Made by a program: the position numbers and the translations under genes. A DNA stretch of 64,000 bases, from positions 32,951,777 through 33,015,776 of the forward strand of contig OX352761.1 in the NCBI GenBank assembly GCA_947095585.1. Direction: 5' to 3'. The notes under the pieces were generated by a model that was given only the letters and a program-made list of their open reading frames with translations, had not been told where the DNA came from and ran no database searches. This DNA comes from Nephrocerus scutellatus (taxonomy: Eukaryota; Arthropoda; Insecta; Diptera; Pipunculidae). Every line of letters begins with the position of its first letter. The stretch's first letter is position 1. Positions 11,721 through 22,249 of the stretch are shown here, piece by piece.

Positions 11721-12159
11721 TTCTGATTTATTTCAACGATTCTTTGTGCATTTTATATTCAATCTTTTAGATTTACACAATAAAATTATCATTCATTACA
11801 AACAAATTTCACTTAAACATAATAAAAAAAAACCATAGTAACCATATTACTTAAAACTAATATTTAAGAGTTCAATAAAAGAATTTCAAATATGAAGATG
11901 ATAAAAGTGAAAAAAGGAGTGAATAAAATTAATTATGAAGAAGTTAAGATTAAATAAAGAAAATAAAAAGAGGAAAAGGAAAAGAAATATAAACAGAAGA
12001 TTAAGAAGTTCATGTGATTTAGAAATTAGAAAGATTCCGTACAATCTTGAAGGTGTTTGTGCTTCTTGTTTGACTAAAATCAGAGGATAGAAAATTCCAA
12101 AGTTTAATAGAATAAATGAAGAATTGACTTGACTTTCTAGCCCGGTGCAAAAAAATATT
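11721..12159. other. Intergenic, no gene recognised
   Basis: A-rich sequence with long AAAAGAAA-type stretches near 11930-12000. No coding pattern. Confidence 0.4.
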
Positions 12160-12425
12160 TCACTCCCTCTGATCTGATCTGTCTGATCTGGACGTACAGT
12201 TAGATTCAGGGATTCGTTCTTCAGTCGTACAACATGTATGTGGAATGCTCTGCCAAGCTCTGTCTTCCCACATCACTATGACCCACAGGCATTCAAAACA
12301 CAAGCTCATAGACATCTTCTCTTTTCTCCTCCTTTTCCTTAACGGCCTTGCTGTGCCAAGCATATAGCCGAGCATTATAAGGGTGCGAACCCCTTGAAGC
12401 GTGCGCGAATTATATAAAAAAAGTT
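12160..12425 (+). mobile_element. LINE J 3' end, 5'-truncated
   Basis: The plus strand encodes the C-terminal block RDSFFSRT followed by WNALP and a 3' end containing 'agccgagcattataag'. It is a close relative of 2000-2219. Heavy 5' truncation is typical of LINE insertions. The tail is A-rich. Confidence 0.7.
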
Positions 12426-12499
12426 GGGCAGATATCCATGGCTAGGTGGTATTAATTACTGCGTTCTCTGGCTTCTAGCAAAGGTAATTTTTTTAAACA

Positions 12500-13640
12500 G
12501 CCGTTCAAGTCGTTTAGTGGGTAATTAATTAATTTAATGTTGCGATAGTGCTATAGTTCAACAAACTCATTTTAGAACAACCAGTCTGCTTGGTAAACTA
12601 AGAAATATGTACATGTCGGTTGAGATAAAAAATATATCTTTGTGAGGTGTTACAACAAATCTAACATCCATATAGCATAATAGGTAAAATAAACAATTTC
12701 ACAAACTTTAATTTAACGTGTTACGGAAGATATTTAGCAGTTGGACTTAGGCCACGAGGAGCCCGTATACTTTAAAAAACTATTTTATTAGTGTGGACAT
12801 TCCAACTAAAGATTTCACTAAAGTAAACTCCTAGATTTTTAAAATATTGTACATTTACCAATGGTAAGCCATTAAGATAAAGCATTGGATATTTTTCTTT
12901 GGTTTAACTTCTATTTAATTAGCGTTTCCGTTTTTCTCGGATGTAGGCTAAGCTTATTTTCTTAATATAAGAAACAAATGGTTGACTAAGTATGTGATTG
13001 ATTTTGTTAAAGGATAGATTTTTGTTGATATTTTGAAAGAGAGTATATAGCTGCACATCGTCAGCGTATATGTAGTACTTAGCCGTTATTTGGTCCCCGA
13101 TGTTATTATATAAGAAACAAATGGTTGACTAAGTATGTGATTGATTTTGTTAAAGGCCAGATTTTTGTTGATATTTTGAAAGAGAGTATATAGCTGCACA
13201 TCGTCAGCGTATATGTAGTACTTAGCCGTTATTTGGTCTCCGATGTTATTTATGAAAATTGAAAATAACAGCGGAGCTATTATAGAACCTTGTGGGACAC
13301 CTAATGGAACAATTAATTTCTGTGAGCATTTATTATTGTCATATTGCGACCGATTCAAAAGATATGATAATAAAAGTTTGCATAAAGAATTATTAAAAAT
13401 AAATTTTTCTTTAAGTTTATTGAATAACAAGCTGTGATTACCAGAGTCGGATGCATTGGAAAAGTCAAGAAGAACCATTATTTCTGATATGTTACTATCT
13501 AAGCCAGCACGTAAATCGCTCCAAACCTTTAAGAGAGCCGTAGTGCAGCTGTGTTTCGCCCGAAAACCTGGCTGGTATTCAGTAAGTAGCTTTTTCCTAT
13601 TACCACATTGATTTTGATTTTTAATATACTCGTAGATGGA
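12500..13640 (-). mobile_element. LINE K: non-LTR reverse transcriptase remnant
   Basis: Minus-strand blocks run right to left as in a LINE reverse transcriptase. YQPGFRAKHSC lies near 13570, MVLLDFSNASDSGNHSLLF near 13440-13478, LGVPQGSIIAPLLFSIF near 13260-13310 and YIYADDVQLY near 13180-13220; YADD is the intact catalytic box. The thumb region (LFILPIMLYGC, about 12680) and C-terminus follow leftward. A 143-bp tandem duplication spanning the catalytic box, plus stops, interrupts the frame. The YADD box and the GVPQGS motif put it in the CR1/Jockey/I assemblage; I cannot assign the clade. It differs from families J, L and RTE here. Confidence 0.8.
12967..13252. repeat. 143-bp tandem duplication inside LINE K
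   Basis: The block starting 'ataagaaacaaatgg' at about 12967 is repeated 143 bp later at about 13110 with only a few differences (for example 'aaaggatag' versus 'aaaggccag'). It duplicates the part encoding the YADD box, so it arose after insertion of the LINE. Confidence 0.85.
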
Positions 13641-14479
13641 CCTACATTGATTTCATCTACGCCTGAGAGTGAAAGCAACCCTGAAAGGCGAGTTCAAATT
13701 TCTGATTCATTTGATGAATGCAATTTGATGCAAATGCAATTATTGTTAATGAAGAAGATTGAATAAATTTGCCATTTATTCATCCAGATTCACGTGAATT
13801 GGCAGAGGCTTGCCGAACATTTTTCCAAAATTTGGAATTTGAATCGCAGGTAGAAAATTTATTCTCATAAAAAGACTGTTTGTTTCTACGAATGAGAAAC
13901 GTCACAGCATTGCGTGTTAATTTGAATTCATTGTGCCCTATTTCGCGCCAATGACAGGTGTTTAGGTTTGCGAAGACCTAAAGCCCACGTGATGAGCTAA
14001 ATCTGCTTTGGTCTTGCAGTAAATGCAAATGCAATGTTAAAAAAAAAAAGTATTTTGTTTACATTTTCTATTGAATAGATGAAGCCAATTATACATTCAT
14101 TCCATTAACAAATATATTATTTTCAGTTATTTTGTGAGGAAAATTATATTGCACTATACGTGTACCGTTCCATCAAAGCTACAGCATAATTTCTGTCTGG
14201 CTGTCTGATTCTTAAAACTCAAATAATAAAGAAATGAGCTTTGCTCTCAAAGTTATGGCTGACGATATGCACAGTTGTTAACTATACAGTTTATTTATTG
14301 TTTAAGAAATTATCGATATGTAGTTTGTTGCTTTTACGGTTGCAGTTAATACACGGTTTACCAATAATCTAGTAGATACATTTTTTATTTTTATAATATA
14401 ATATTTATTTGACATCGATTACACGCTTTATATCAAGTTTTAATGGACAATGTTTGAATCGAAAGTTTTTTTTAATTTT
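13641..14479. other. Intergenic, no gene recognised
   Basis: Short open stretches near 13740-13870 could be degraded coding sequence, but I recognise no family. The rest is AT-rich. Confidence 0.35.
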
Positions 14480-14904
14480 TTTTTATTTGCAACTATGTAG
14501 CTGTTCCCGGGCGCTCCACTACCCGCTACCCACTTCCTCTTACCACCGCGGGGTTGAGGTATACTAGAGCCTATAACCTTCCCCCAGCAGCCAATTATTT
14601 ACATTGAAAATTTCATAAAAATTGGTTTATAAATACATAACAAAATTTATGATTTTTGCTGTTTGTCCGAATTTTTCGACTACCTAGAACCATAACGATC
14701 AAAACAAAAAAAGAATTACGCAAAGCCATCATTCGTATCGTGAGTCATGGTCGCGAATTTATACAAAAATCACATGGAAAAAAGCACTTTTAGTTTTACC
14801 CGAATTTTCCGGGACTCCATTTTAGCTTTATCTTATTCGAACTATTACGAACATTTAAAAAAAAAAGCCAAATCGGTCCAGCGTTTAATTTTTATTTTAC
14901 AGAT
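14480..14904. repeat. Probable interspersed repeat interrupted by the mariner
   Basis: A GC-rich block 'gttcccgggcgctccacta' followed by AT-rich sequence ending 'cggtccagcgttt' looks like a dispersed insect repeat. It is cut by the mariner insertion at the TA at 14904-14905. There is no coding frame. Confidence 0.35.
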
Positions 14905-14905
14905 A

Positions 14906-15835
14906 ACGGGTGTTTTTTAAAGAGGTTGCCGATTTTTTTTTTGAATAAAACACATATAAAATTATGAAATGACCAAAATTTTTTTTTATTTGGTAGATAA
15001 TTTTTTGGCATTTAACATTTAAACACAATTTCTGGCATATGGCTACCAGGACTATTTTTCACAAATGTCATTCTGGAGGTCCAATTTTCCAGCACTTTTT
15101 CAAGCATTTGAGGGCGTATGTCAGCAATGACACGTTGAATATTGGTTTCCAAAGCGTCAATCGATTGAGGTTTATCCACATAAACCAATGACTTCACGTA
15201 TCCCCACAAAAAGTAATCGAGTGGCGTCAAATCGCACGAACGCGGAGGCCAATTCACCGGACCATTTCTCGAAATAATGTTGTCGTTGAAAGTTTCTTTC
15301 AATAAGTCGATTGTTTCACGTGCTGTATGGCAAGTGGCACCATCTTGTTGAAACCACATTTCATCCATATCCATATCTTCAAGATTTGACAACAAAAACT
15401 CATTTAACATGGTTCTGTATCGATTTCCATTCACGGTAACGCGTCGTCCTTCCTCATTTTTAAAGAAATATGGACCGATGATCCCACCAGCCCATAGACC
15501 GCACCAAACAGTACATTTATCAGGATGCATTGGTAATTCTTGAACGGCGTGTGGATTATCTTTGCTCCAAATGCGACAATTTTGTTTGTTGACGTATCCA
15601 TGACGGACGATTATGTGCACCATAAAATTCACGAAGTGCTCTATAAACATTTTTAATTGAACACTGATTTTGAAAATAAATTTCCACGATTTGAAAACGT
15701 TGTTCTGGAGTTAACCTATTCATAATGATTTGCCAAACAATACTGAGTAGAAATGCTACTTTGAGCTGTCAAAACAACTGTCATAAAATAAAACGACATC
15801 TATCGGAAAAACAAACCTCCTTAAAAAACACCCTT
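14906..15835 (-). mobile_element. Mariner-like element, DD41D (rosa-like), internally deleted
   Basis: Imperfect inverted ends of about 24 bp (ACGGGTGTTTTTTAAAGAGG at the left, its near-complement at 15812-15835) are flanked by TA. On the minus strand, an ATG at 15723 starts the transposase N-terminus (NRLTPEQRFQIVEIYF, then KNVYRALREF). This fuses near 15640 to the region GYVNKQNCRIW. The segment between, with the rest of the DNA-binding domain and the first catalytic aspartate (the SDEAHF region in relatives), is missing. The rest is open (15012-15650), with WFQQDGATCHTA and SCDLTPLDYFLWG. The second and third aspartates are separated by 41 residues. DD41D spacing is known from rosa elements of Ceratitis. 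Without the first aspartate the protein cannot be catalytic. Confidence 0.85.
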
Positions 15836-15859
15836 TATATTCGTACGTTTTTAAATACT

Positions 15860-16285
15860 CTCTCTTCGCGTGCCCGTGGCTGCCTGGCGGGCTGGCTGGT
15901 GGGCAGAATCTTGTGATCAATTTTTAACACATTTCCTAAAGTTCGATTTTATTGAAATTTGAAATTTGGCACACATGTATATTTCCGGTGACAATACTTT
16001 CTATTAAAATTTGAGCGTGATTGGGCTGCGGGGTCGGGCGGCTCTCATACAAATATTTTTCCCCGACATCAGATCATTTCATACTTATGACTGCGTTTTG
16101 TGTGCGTTGTGCGCTGTGAGCTGTGGGCAGCGCTGCTTGCTTTACGATTGGGGTTGTATTTTAGTTAGGTTGTAGTGCTTCGTATGTGGTTTTATATTTC
16201 AGCATTTATGGTGGAATTCAGTATACTTTTGGTTATTAGAGAATTTACTTGAAAAATTTTAATTTTTATGGGTTGTTTTTTTTTT
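15860..16285 (-). repeat. Dispersed copy of the R110 repeat family
   Basis: In reverse orientation this matches 34660-35000 of the large array: 'gctggtgggcagaatcttg', a central 'cacacatgtatatttccgg' block, and a long stretch ending 'atttttatgggttgttttt'. Units are separated by about 250 bp of non-tandem sequence, also shared with 34750-34930. Confidence 0.65.
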
Positions 16286-16384
16286 TCCCTTTTAAAAAAC
16301 GTATACCTTACTTGCTGTGAGCTTTGGTTGTCTGTTTGTTTCACCTTCTTTGAGGTCTTTTAAACAACTTTCATTTGGAAGTCG

Positions 16385-18485
16385 ATAGGTACCCGCTTCC
16401 AAGGCAGAGGAAATTTTCCATACGCTTCAAGTTGGTGAGTTGTTCACAAAGATAGACCTTAGTTATGCATATTTTCAAATACTCTTGGATAAAGATTCAA
16501 GAAAGTAATTGGTATTAAACACGCCATTTGGTGTATACCGCCACGAGCGGATCCCGTTTGCAGTGGCAAGTGCTCCAGGAATTTATTAACGGCTAATTGT
16601 TGAAACTATGTCATGGTCACAGGTCGAAGTAAAAGTGAACACATTCAGATGGTTAAAGAGCTGTCGTCTATGGCCTTCGGTGTAATATAAATATTGCCTA
16701 TTCGAATCTTGAATATTTAGGTCATATGATAGATTAAAGTGGTATTAGACACAAAACTGAAGCAATAAATAAAATAAATGCGCCAAGAGATCTTAAACAA
16801 TTACAGGCTTTCATTGGAAAATTAATTATTATGGAAAATTTATTAATAACTTGTCTCAAATTGCAGCATTACTGAATGAACTTAGGAAGCAGGATATCAT
16901 TTTTATTGCTCTAGCCACCACCAAGATCCCTTTGAAAAACTTATAGCTGGAGTTATGAAAGCTACTCGCCTTGCGCATTTCACGGATAATCTGCCATTAA
17001 TCCTAGTTACAGATGCGTGATCTCATGGAGTCGGGGCTGTGCTTCTACATCGCTATCGAGATGGATTTGCAAGCCGAACTGCTCATGCACCTTAAACATT
17101 AAACGCACCAAAGCTGAAATACAGTCAGATTAAAGAGGAAGCTCTCGTCATTTTTCGGGGTACAAAAGTGCCATCAATGCGTTTATGGCCGAACGTTTGA
17201 GCTTGTGAAGGATAACAAACCATTATATTATATCAATTTTCAGTCCGAGTTAAGAGCTCTCAACCATGACAGCTTACAGACTGCAGCGGTGGGCAATAAT
17301 CCTCATGGCATATACATATACGATAAGGTATAAGCCAAACAATCTTCATGGAAATGCTGACGATTGCCAGCAGGTCCTGATGTTGAGTTTGATAAACACG
17401 AAGAAAGGTCTTTTAAAACGGGGATAGAGCTCGATAAAAAAAATTACTAATATTCCAGTCAAAGCCACAACGTAAGGAAAGGAATGGAAAGGGTTATTAA
17501 AAATAACTTATTATACATACAAATACATACTTGCAATGCTACATTCGCCGCCACTGCTGGTGACCAAAGATAGACAAAGTGATTTGTCTTGATGAATAGG
17601 TGCACATGTGTCCACAAGTCCTCGCCATGAACTCACAAATTGGCCAACTCCATCGAAACTATGGGAAAGGGTACATGTTGACTTCGCTGGTTCTTTTCCG
17701 AAAACCCTGTATTTAATCTGTACATGCATGCTCGAATTATGTCGTCGAAATGTCAAACACATCAGCCGAAACTACAATTCTTGCCTAGGAAAACATCTTC
17801 GCTAACGAGGGTTTGGCAGAACTGTTGGTATCCGATAATAGCCCCCAGTTTATAGCAGAGAGATTTTATCGTTGGAAAACATATTAATATCTAGCATCAA
17901 ACGGAGAAGCCGAAAGGATGGTCCGAACGTTCAAAATAAAGAAACTTAATCATGAAGGTAATAATGACCGTAAAGCTTTACTTAATTTTCTTGAGTCTTA
18001 CAGGAGCTTACCGGATTCTACGGGAAAATCACCTGCAGAACATGGTAGACTACCCCACATATTCTTGTCACATCTAGCTCGAAGTGCCGTAAGACCTTTG
18101 ATTCCGTCGAATAGAGCAAAATTATATAAAGTGGATGCGGTATACGTAAGAAAATTTTCGAGAGGTCCTTAGTGATTAACAGCGAAGACGACTGCTTTAC
18201 TCGGAAAACGAATGTTCGTTGTGCAAACAGATCGAGGTTTAACCAGAAGACATCAAAACCATGTTCGTAAAGCAATGGTTTCAGCTGATTTTAAGAAGCA
18301 ATCCCCTAGGCAACACTATGCCATGAGAAAGATGTTGTTTCTCCTTACAATCATCACCTAAAGGGATACTAAAATCACCAACGGCCGAACTTCCTAGACG
18401 TTCATCTTGGGATCGAAAGCCGCCCGTTCGCTTCACATGCAGTGAGAAAATTCGTTATCGACGATCATGATTTAGTCGGAGGGAA
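16385..18485 (+). mobile_element. Ty3/gypsy retrotransposon, decayed pol (family distinct from G1/G2)
   Basis: Plus-strand fragments follow gypsy order. Reverse transcriptase starts with ELFTKIDLSYAYFQ near 16435 and NTPFGVYRHER near 16515-16550. The connection includes DLKQLQAFIGK near 16790. Ribonuclease H remnants lie near 16990-17200. Integrase includes WERVHVDFAGSFPK near 17660-17705 and LESYRSLPDSTGKSPAE near 17990-18040. Frameshifts are frequent, the integrase core is incomplete, and gag and protease are absent. A 157-bp 3' LTR follows directly, preceded by the purine-rich tract 'ggagggaa'. No 5' LTR was found, so the left end is truncated near 16385. Confidence 0.85.
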
Positions 18486-18642
18486 TGTTGTATTGTTACA
18501 TTTATATTTTGAGTATGAGCGCACTGAGAGTCAGTCGACTGTAAACTCTTGCGCGCTTCACATTTGCCCAATTCTACTATAAGAAATAAAGTTAAGTAGT
18601 TGTAAAAGTACATCGTGTTTTAAATTATTAAATAATACAACA
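18486..18642 (+). repeat. Short 3' LTR of the 16.4-kb gypsy
   Basis: A 157-bp segment begins TGTTGTATTG and ends AATAATACAACA, so the ends are inverted copies starting TG and ending CA. It directly follows a purine-rich tract and contains AATAAA near 18584. Confidence 0.75.
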
Positions 18643-18904
18643 GTTGAGTGATTCTTCAAAATTATTAAGCATGCTGGTTAAATTTTGCTCAAAGAGAGTA
18701 ATTTTATTTAATAAATCAGCAGCAGAGTGCTAGTGCTCATTTCAGCAGAAATCCAATTCTTAATAGCGTCGGTGTGATTTTTTATATGCTCATCAAACTC
18801 ACTGGTTATGAAAACATTTGTTTTTTGGCCAGCACTTTTGGATGACGGAGTGATATTATGTTTTTGTGATGTAACATGTAACTATTGATACACTCGCTGA
18901 TTTC

Positions 18905-21085
18905 TTAGATCAAGTATGTCATCATCATATTTGACTCTACAACCGGTGTCCGGTCCTGACCTCCCGCAAAAAATCTCTTCACCGGTCCCAATTTCGAACC
19001 GATGTCATCCAATTTGGCATCCCTTAACTCTGAGCGTCCTGGTCTACGCCATCCTTCCAGCGTTGGTTTGGCCGTCCTCGCTATCGTGTTCCATAAATCA
19101 TACCGCAAAGGATTTTCCGAGCAGGATCCTATTCGCTTATGCGAGCTAGGTGTCCTGCCCACCGGAGCCTACCGAGCTTAATTTTCTTCCCGATGTCGAC
19201 ATCGTGGTAACGCTCGCAGACCTCATTATTATAAATTCTCCGGAAACGTCCTTCCTCACATACGGGGCCAACAATTCTCCGTAAGATTTTTCTCTCGAAC
19301 GCGGCTAAGAGGTCAGAATGCTTTTTGCTAAGAACCCAATTCTCGGATCCATATATAAGTACTGGTATGACCATTGTCTTTTATACCAACAGCTTGGATG
19401 TTATGGTCTAATTCCTTGGTTTGAAGAGAAGTTGAAGAGGACGCAGGCCAGTCCATCCCTTTGTCGAAACCCGTTATAGTAGTGATAGGGCTTGATAGTG
19501 AAGCTTCTCAATTCGTCGTTCGGATTCGGCAATAAATTGTAGGTCCCTTCCATTTGTGTCCAAAAAAATTTACATGCGCAGCACAAATGGTCGCGAGAAG
19601 TTGGGCCTTGGACCGCAATAGGTCTGTCGTGCCGAATATTATTATTATTAATTTCGTCTATGCTTGGTGGCGGCAGCATAGTGTGGTCTTCGGTCATTGG
19701 TGGAGCCTCCAATTCCTCAGTTAGCTGGCCATTAAGCAACTCATGAAAGTGCTCTTCTCATCACTCTAAGATGCCTTTGAGATCGGCGATCAGATTACCC
19801 TCTTTGTCTTTGCAGTATGTGCAACGCGGTGTATATTGCGTCATACCGTGGACTCTTTGGTAGAACTTCCGCGCGTGGTGCGGTCCTCGCTCTTTTTACT
19901 GTTCTAATTCACGGACGAGATTCTTCTCCCAGGATGCTTTCTTTCACCGGTGAACTGTTTTTTCATATCTTCTGAGCGCTTTATATTAATCTTCGCATGC
20001 CCGCGTTCTATGAGATTGCTGCATTGCTCGGTACGCAACATTCTTACGTTCAGTCGCTAGCTTACATTCGTCATCGAACCAGTCGTTCTGATCTCTACGA
20101 CTACTGCCTGTGATGGAGTCAGCAGAAATAATGACAGTATTCTTAAGGAGTGTCCATTTCTCTTCTGCGGCCGACATCTCATCCACATGACTTACTCTTC
20201 CTGCATTTAGGGTGAGACCTATCGCTTGACCGTAGTTGTTTCTGGTCTCTTCGTTGCGAAGAGCAGCCGTTATGACTCAAACCTGATTCGCGGATGCTGT
20301 CTTTCTTGATGATTCAATCCGCGCTCGGAGCACCATACCAACAAGATAGTGGTCCGAGTCGTTGGCACCTCGGTACGTTCGCACCGTCATTAGATCCGGG
20401 TTGTGGCGGCGGTCTATCAACACGTGGTCTATTTGGTTGCGAGTGGCTTTATCAGAAGATACCCAGGTGGCTTTGTGGATACTTTTACGCCCAAACCTTG
20501 TACTCGCAATGACCAAATTATTGCTGGCTGCCATCTCTATGACTCGTTGTCCATTGTCATTAGTTTTCTCGTGTGAGCTATGGGTGCCAATGTTCTAACT
20601 GAATACTGGCTCCCTACATATTTTGGCATTCATGTCCCCCAGAATGATTTTTACGTCATACTAAGGACAGGCATGGAGTTCCCGTTCGACTGATTCAAAG
20701 AATTATTCTTTTTCATCATCTGGGGAATCCTCTGTAGGTGCGTGAACGCTTATGAGGCTTATGTTTTATAAATCTACTCCGCACGCGAAGGGTACATAGC
20801 TGTTCATTTACTGCTTTAAAGCCGATAACGGTGGGTTTCATTATTTTTCTGACTAGACACCCCACCCCGAGCAGATTATGTCTTGTAATATATGTCATAT
20901 TCTAATTTTTGTAAGACACCATTTCCCGTCCATCGCATCTCCTGAATTGCTTTTATGTCAGCATTATAAATATTTGGACAGGGTATCGGCTAGCTGCTGT
21001 GCAGCTCGAGCTCTATACAGTGAGCATACGTTCCATGAGGAAATTCTTAAATCGTTTAGCCGTTTTCGTTGCCGTTTTTGATAGC
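18905..21085 (-). mobile_element. RTE-type LINE copy B, deleted and SINE-interrupted
   Basis: Minus-strand blocks run from a 3' tail (CAAATATGATGATGA at about 18915-18935) through the C-terminal region (TYGSETWVL relatives, 19129-19374), a linker with PMTEDHTMLPPPSIDE (about 19635-19700) and the endonuclease (DMSAAEEKW at about 20160; IDHVLIDRRHN and SDHYLVGM in 20277-20534). The reverse-transcriptase core is absent: the junction near 19490-19655 is occupied by a SINE body. The 5' end stops near 21085, short of the full-length start. No target duplication was found. Confidence 0.85.
19490..19655 (+). mobile_element. Headless SINE fragment inside RTE copy B
   Basis: The blocks 'gtaggtcccttccattt', 'ttggaccgcaatagg' and 'tgccgaatattattatt' match the SINE at 6160-6453 in opposite orientation. 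The tRNA-like head is missing and the junction coincides with loss of the RTE reverse transcriptase. Confidence 0.7.
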
Positions 21086-21780
21086 TGTTAGAATTTGTTG
21101 AGCCCTTGATTCTATCTTAAGATATAAAATTTTTCGTTCCGGGTACGATCGTCTAAAACTCGAGAACCACTGGATCGATTGACACCAAACTTAGACAATA
21201 TGTTAATTTAGTCTGCAGCACTTCGTTTAAGTTTAATCCCGTTAGGTACCGCTGTAGTCGTAATATTTCAATTTTTCGTATTTGTTGTACGATTTGGCTC
21301 AAATAGACAAAATTAATTTCTTAAATAAAAATAAGTTTGCTAATAAGTGGCGGTGGAGTCGAGATATTTACGAATATTTGTTTATATCAGAAGGGAAGGG
21401 AAGGTTGAATTCTGATATGTGGCGCTGTATTCTGTTGGTTGATTGAATGAAAATAAAAATAATTTATCGTTATTTATCGTTCTTTTTTGTGCGGGTAGGG
21501 TGTTGATGGCGGGGATGTTGATGAAGTGGGAGGGATGCTAATGATCGTTGGGGAGGGGTCGGTGGGGAGGAAATGGGCGATGGGGTTAAGTCTTGTGAGC
21601 TACATGTATTGACGGGGGTGATGGATTGTAATCGAATAGAAAATGGGCAGTAAGGTTATATTTTAGGGGCTATATGGATATATATGTGATTGATGGAGTG
21701 TTCCTGGCGGCTGAAGTCAGTATCTGAGGTTTAGATAGCCTTAGTGAGATTTGTGTATCCTGGCGGTTCTTAGACATCAT
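21086..21780. repeat. G-rich dispersed repeat, inverted partner of 41.08-41.64 kb
   Basis: About 21360-21680 is rich in 'ggggatgttgatg'-like words and is the reverse complement, with divergence, of 41150-41640. Both contain a block with 'ttctgatatg' and another with 'aataatttatcgtta'. The left part (21120-21260) is another AT-rich dispersed sequence. No gene. Confidence 0.5.
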
Positions 21781-21804
21781 CGGTGATTTCCTCTAAAACT
21801 GGTT

Positions 21805-22029
21805 TTAACGAGTTTCTTTTATTTCCCGATGGTGTTCCTTTGAATATAAGGTTTTCCAGTTTAATAAAACCCTTGACTTTTTATCACTGCGCTGGAACTC
21901 ATCGCATAGGGTGTTGACCGTTTTCAGCCGCTTGTCGCGATGCTGAACAATTTTTCTGGCAGCGCTGTCTTTTATAATTTTTATATTGAGATTTGTTAGA
22001 TCATCTACTATGGCTTTTTCTCTCGCCAC
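21805..22029 (-). CDS. Open frame of unknown function, possibly retroelement gag
   Basis: A 74-codon minus-strand frame begins MAREKAIVDDLTNLNIK and is rich in lysine, arginine and aspartate, with a predicted amphipathic or coiled-coil feel. I do not recognise the family. The frame remains open upstream of the ATG for only a few codons. It sits between two dispersed repeats with no other coding sequence near, so a broken retroelement gag or a chance frame are both possible. Confidence 0.2.
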   Translation of the reverse strand: MAREKAIVDDLTNLNIKIIKDSAARKIVQHRDKRLKTVNTLCDEFQRSDKKSRVLLNWKTLYSKEHHREIKETR

Positions 22030-22249
22030 ACTTTTGTAGATCCATATACATATTCACATAGGCGGTAGCTTTATCTACTTTTTCACTTTTAAAAATTTTG
22101 GTAGGATTGCAAATAATAACTAAGTAGTTAGTTAGTGTATTTTTATATAAACGACCACATAGCAAATACCAGAAGATGCTGGTATAATTTTTATAGACTC
22201 TTCGTTGTTGGGGTCCACATATGTAGATTTGCTCTTGTTTTATTATTTA

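Noticed and set aside
15012..15650. Complete transposase
   Set aside because: The apparent start lies inside a fused region. The real start is at 15723 in another frame and the first catalytic aspartate is absent.
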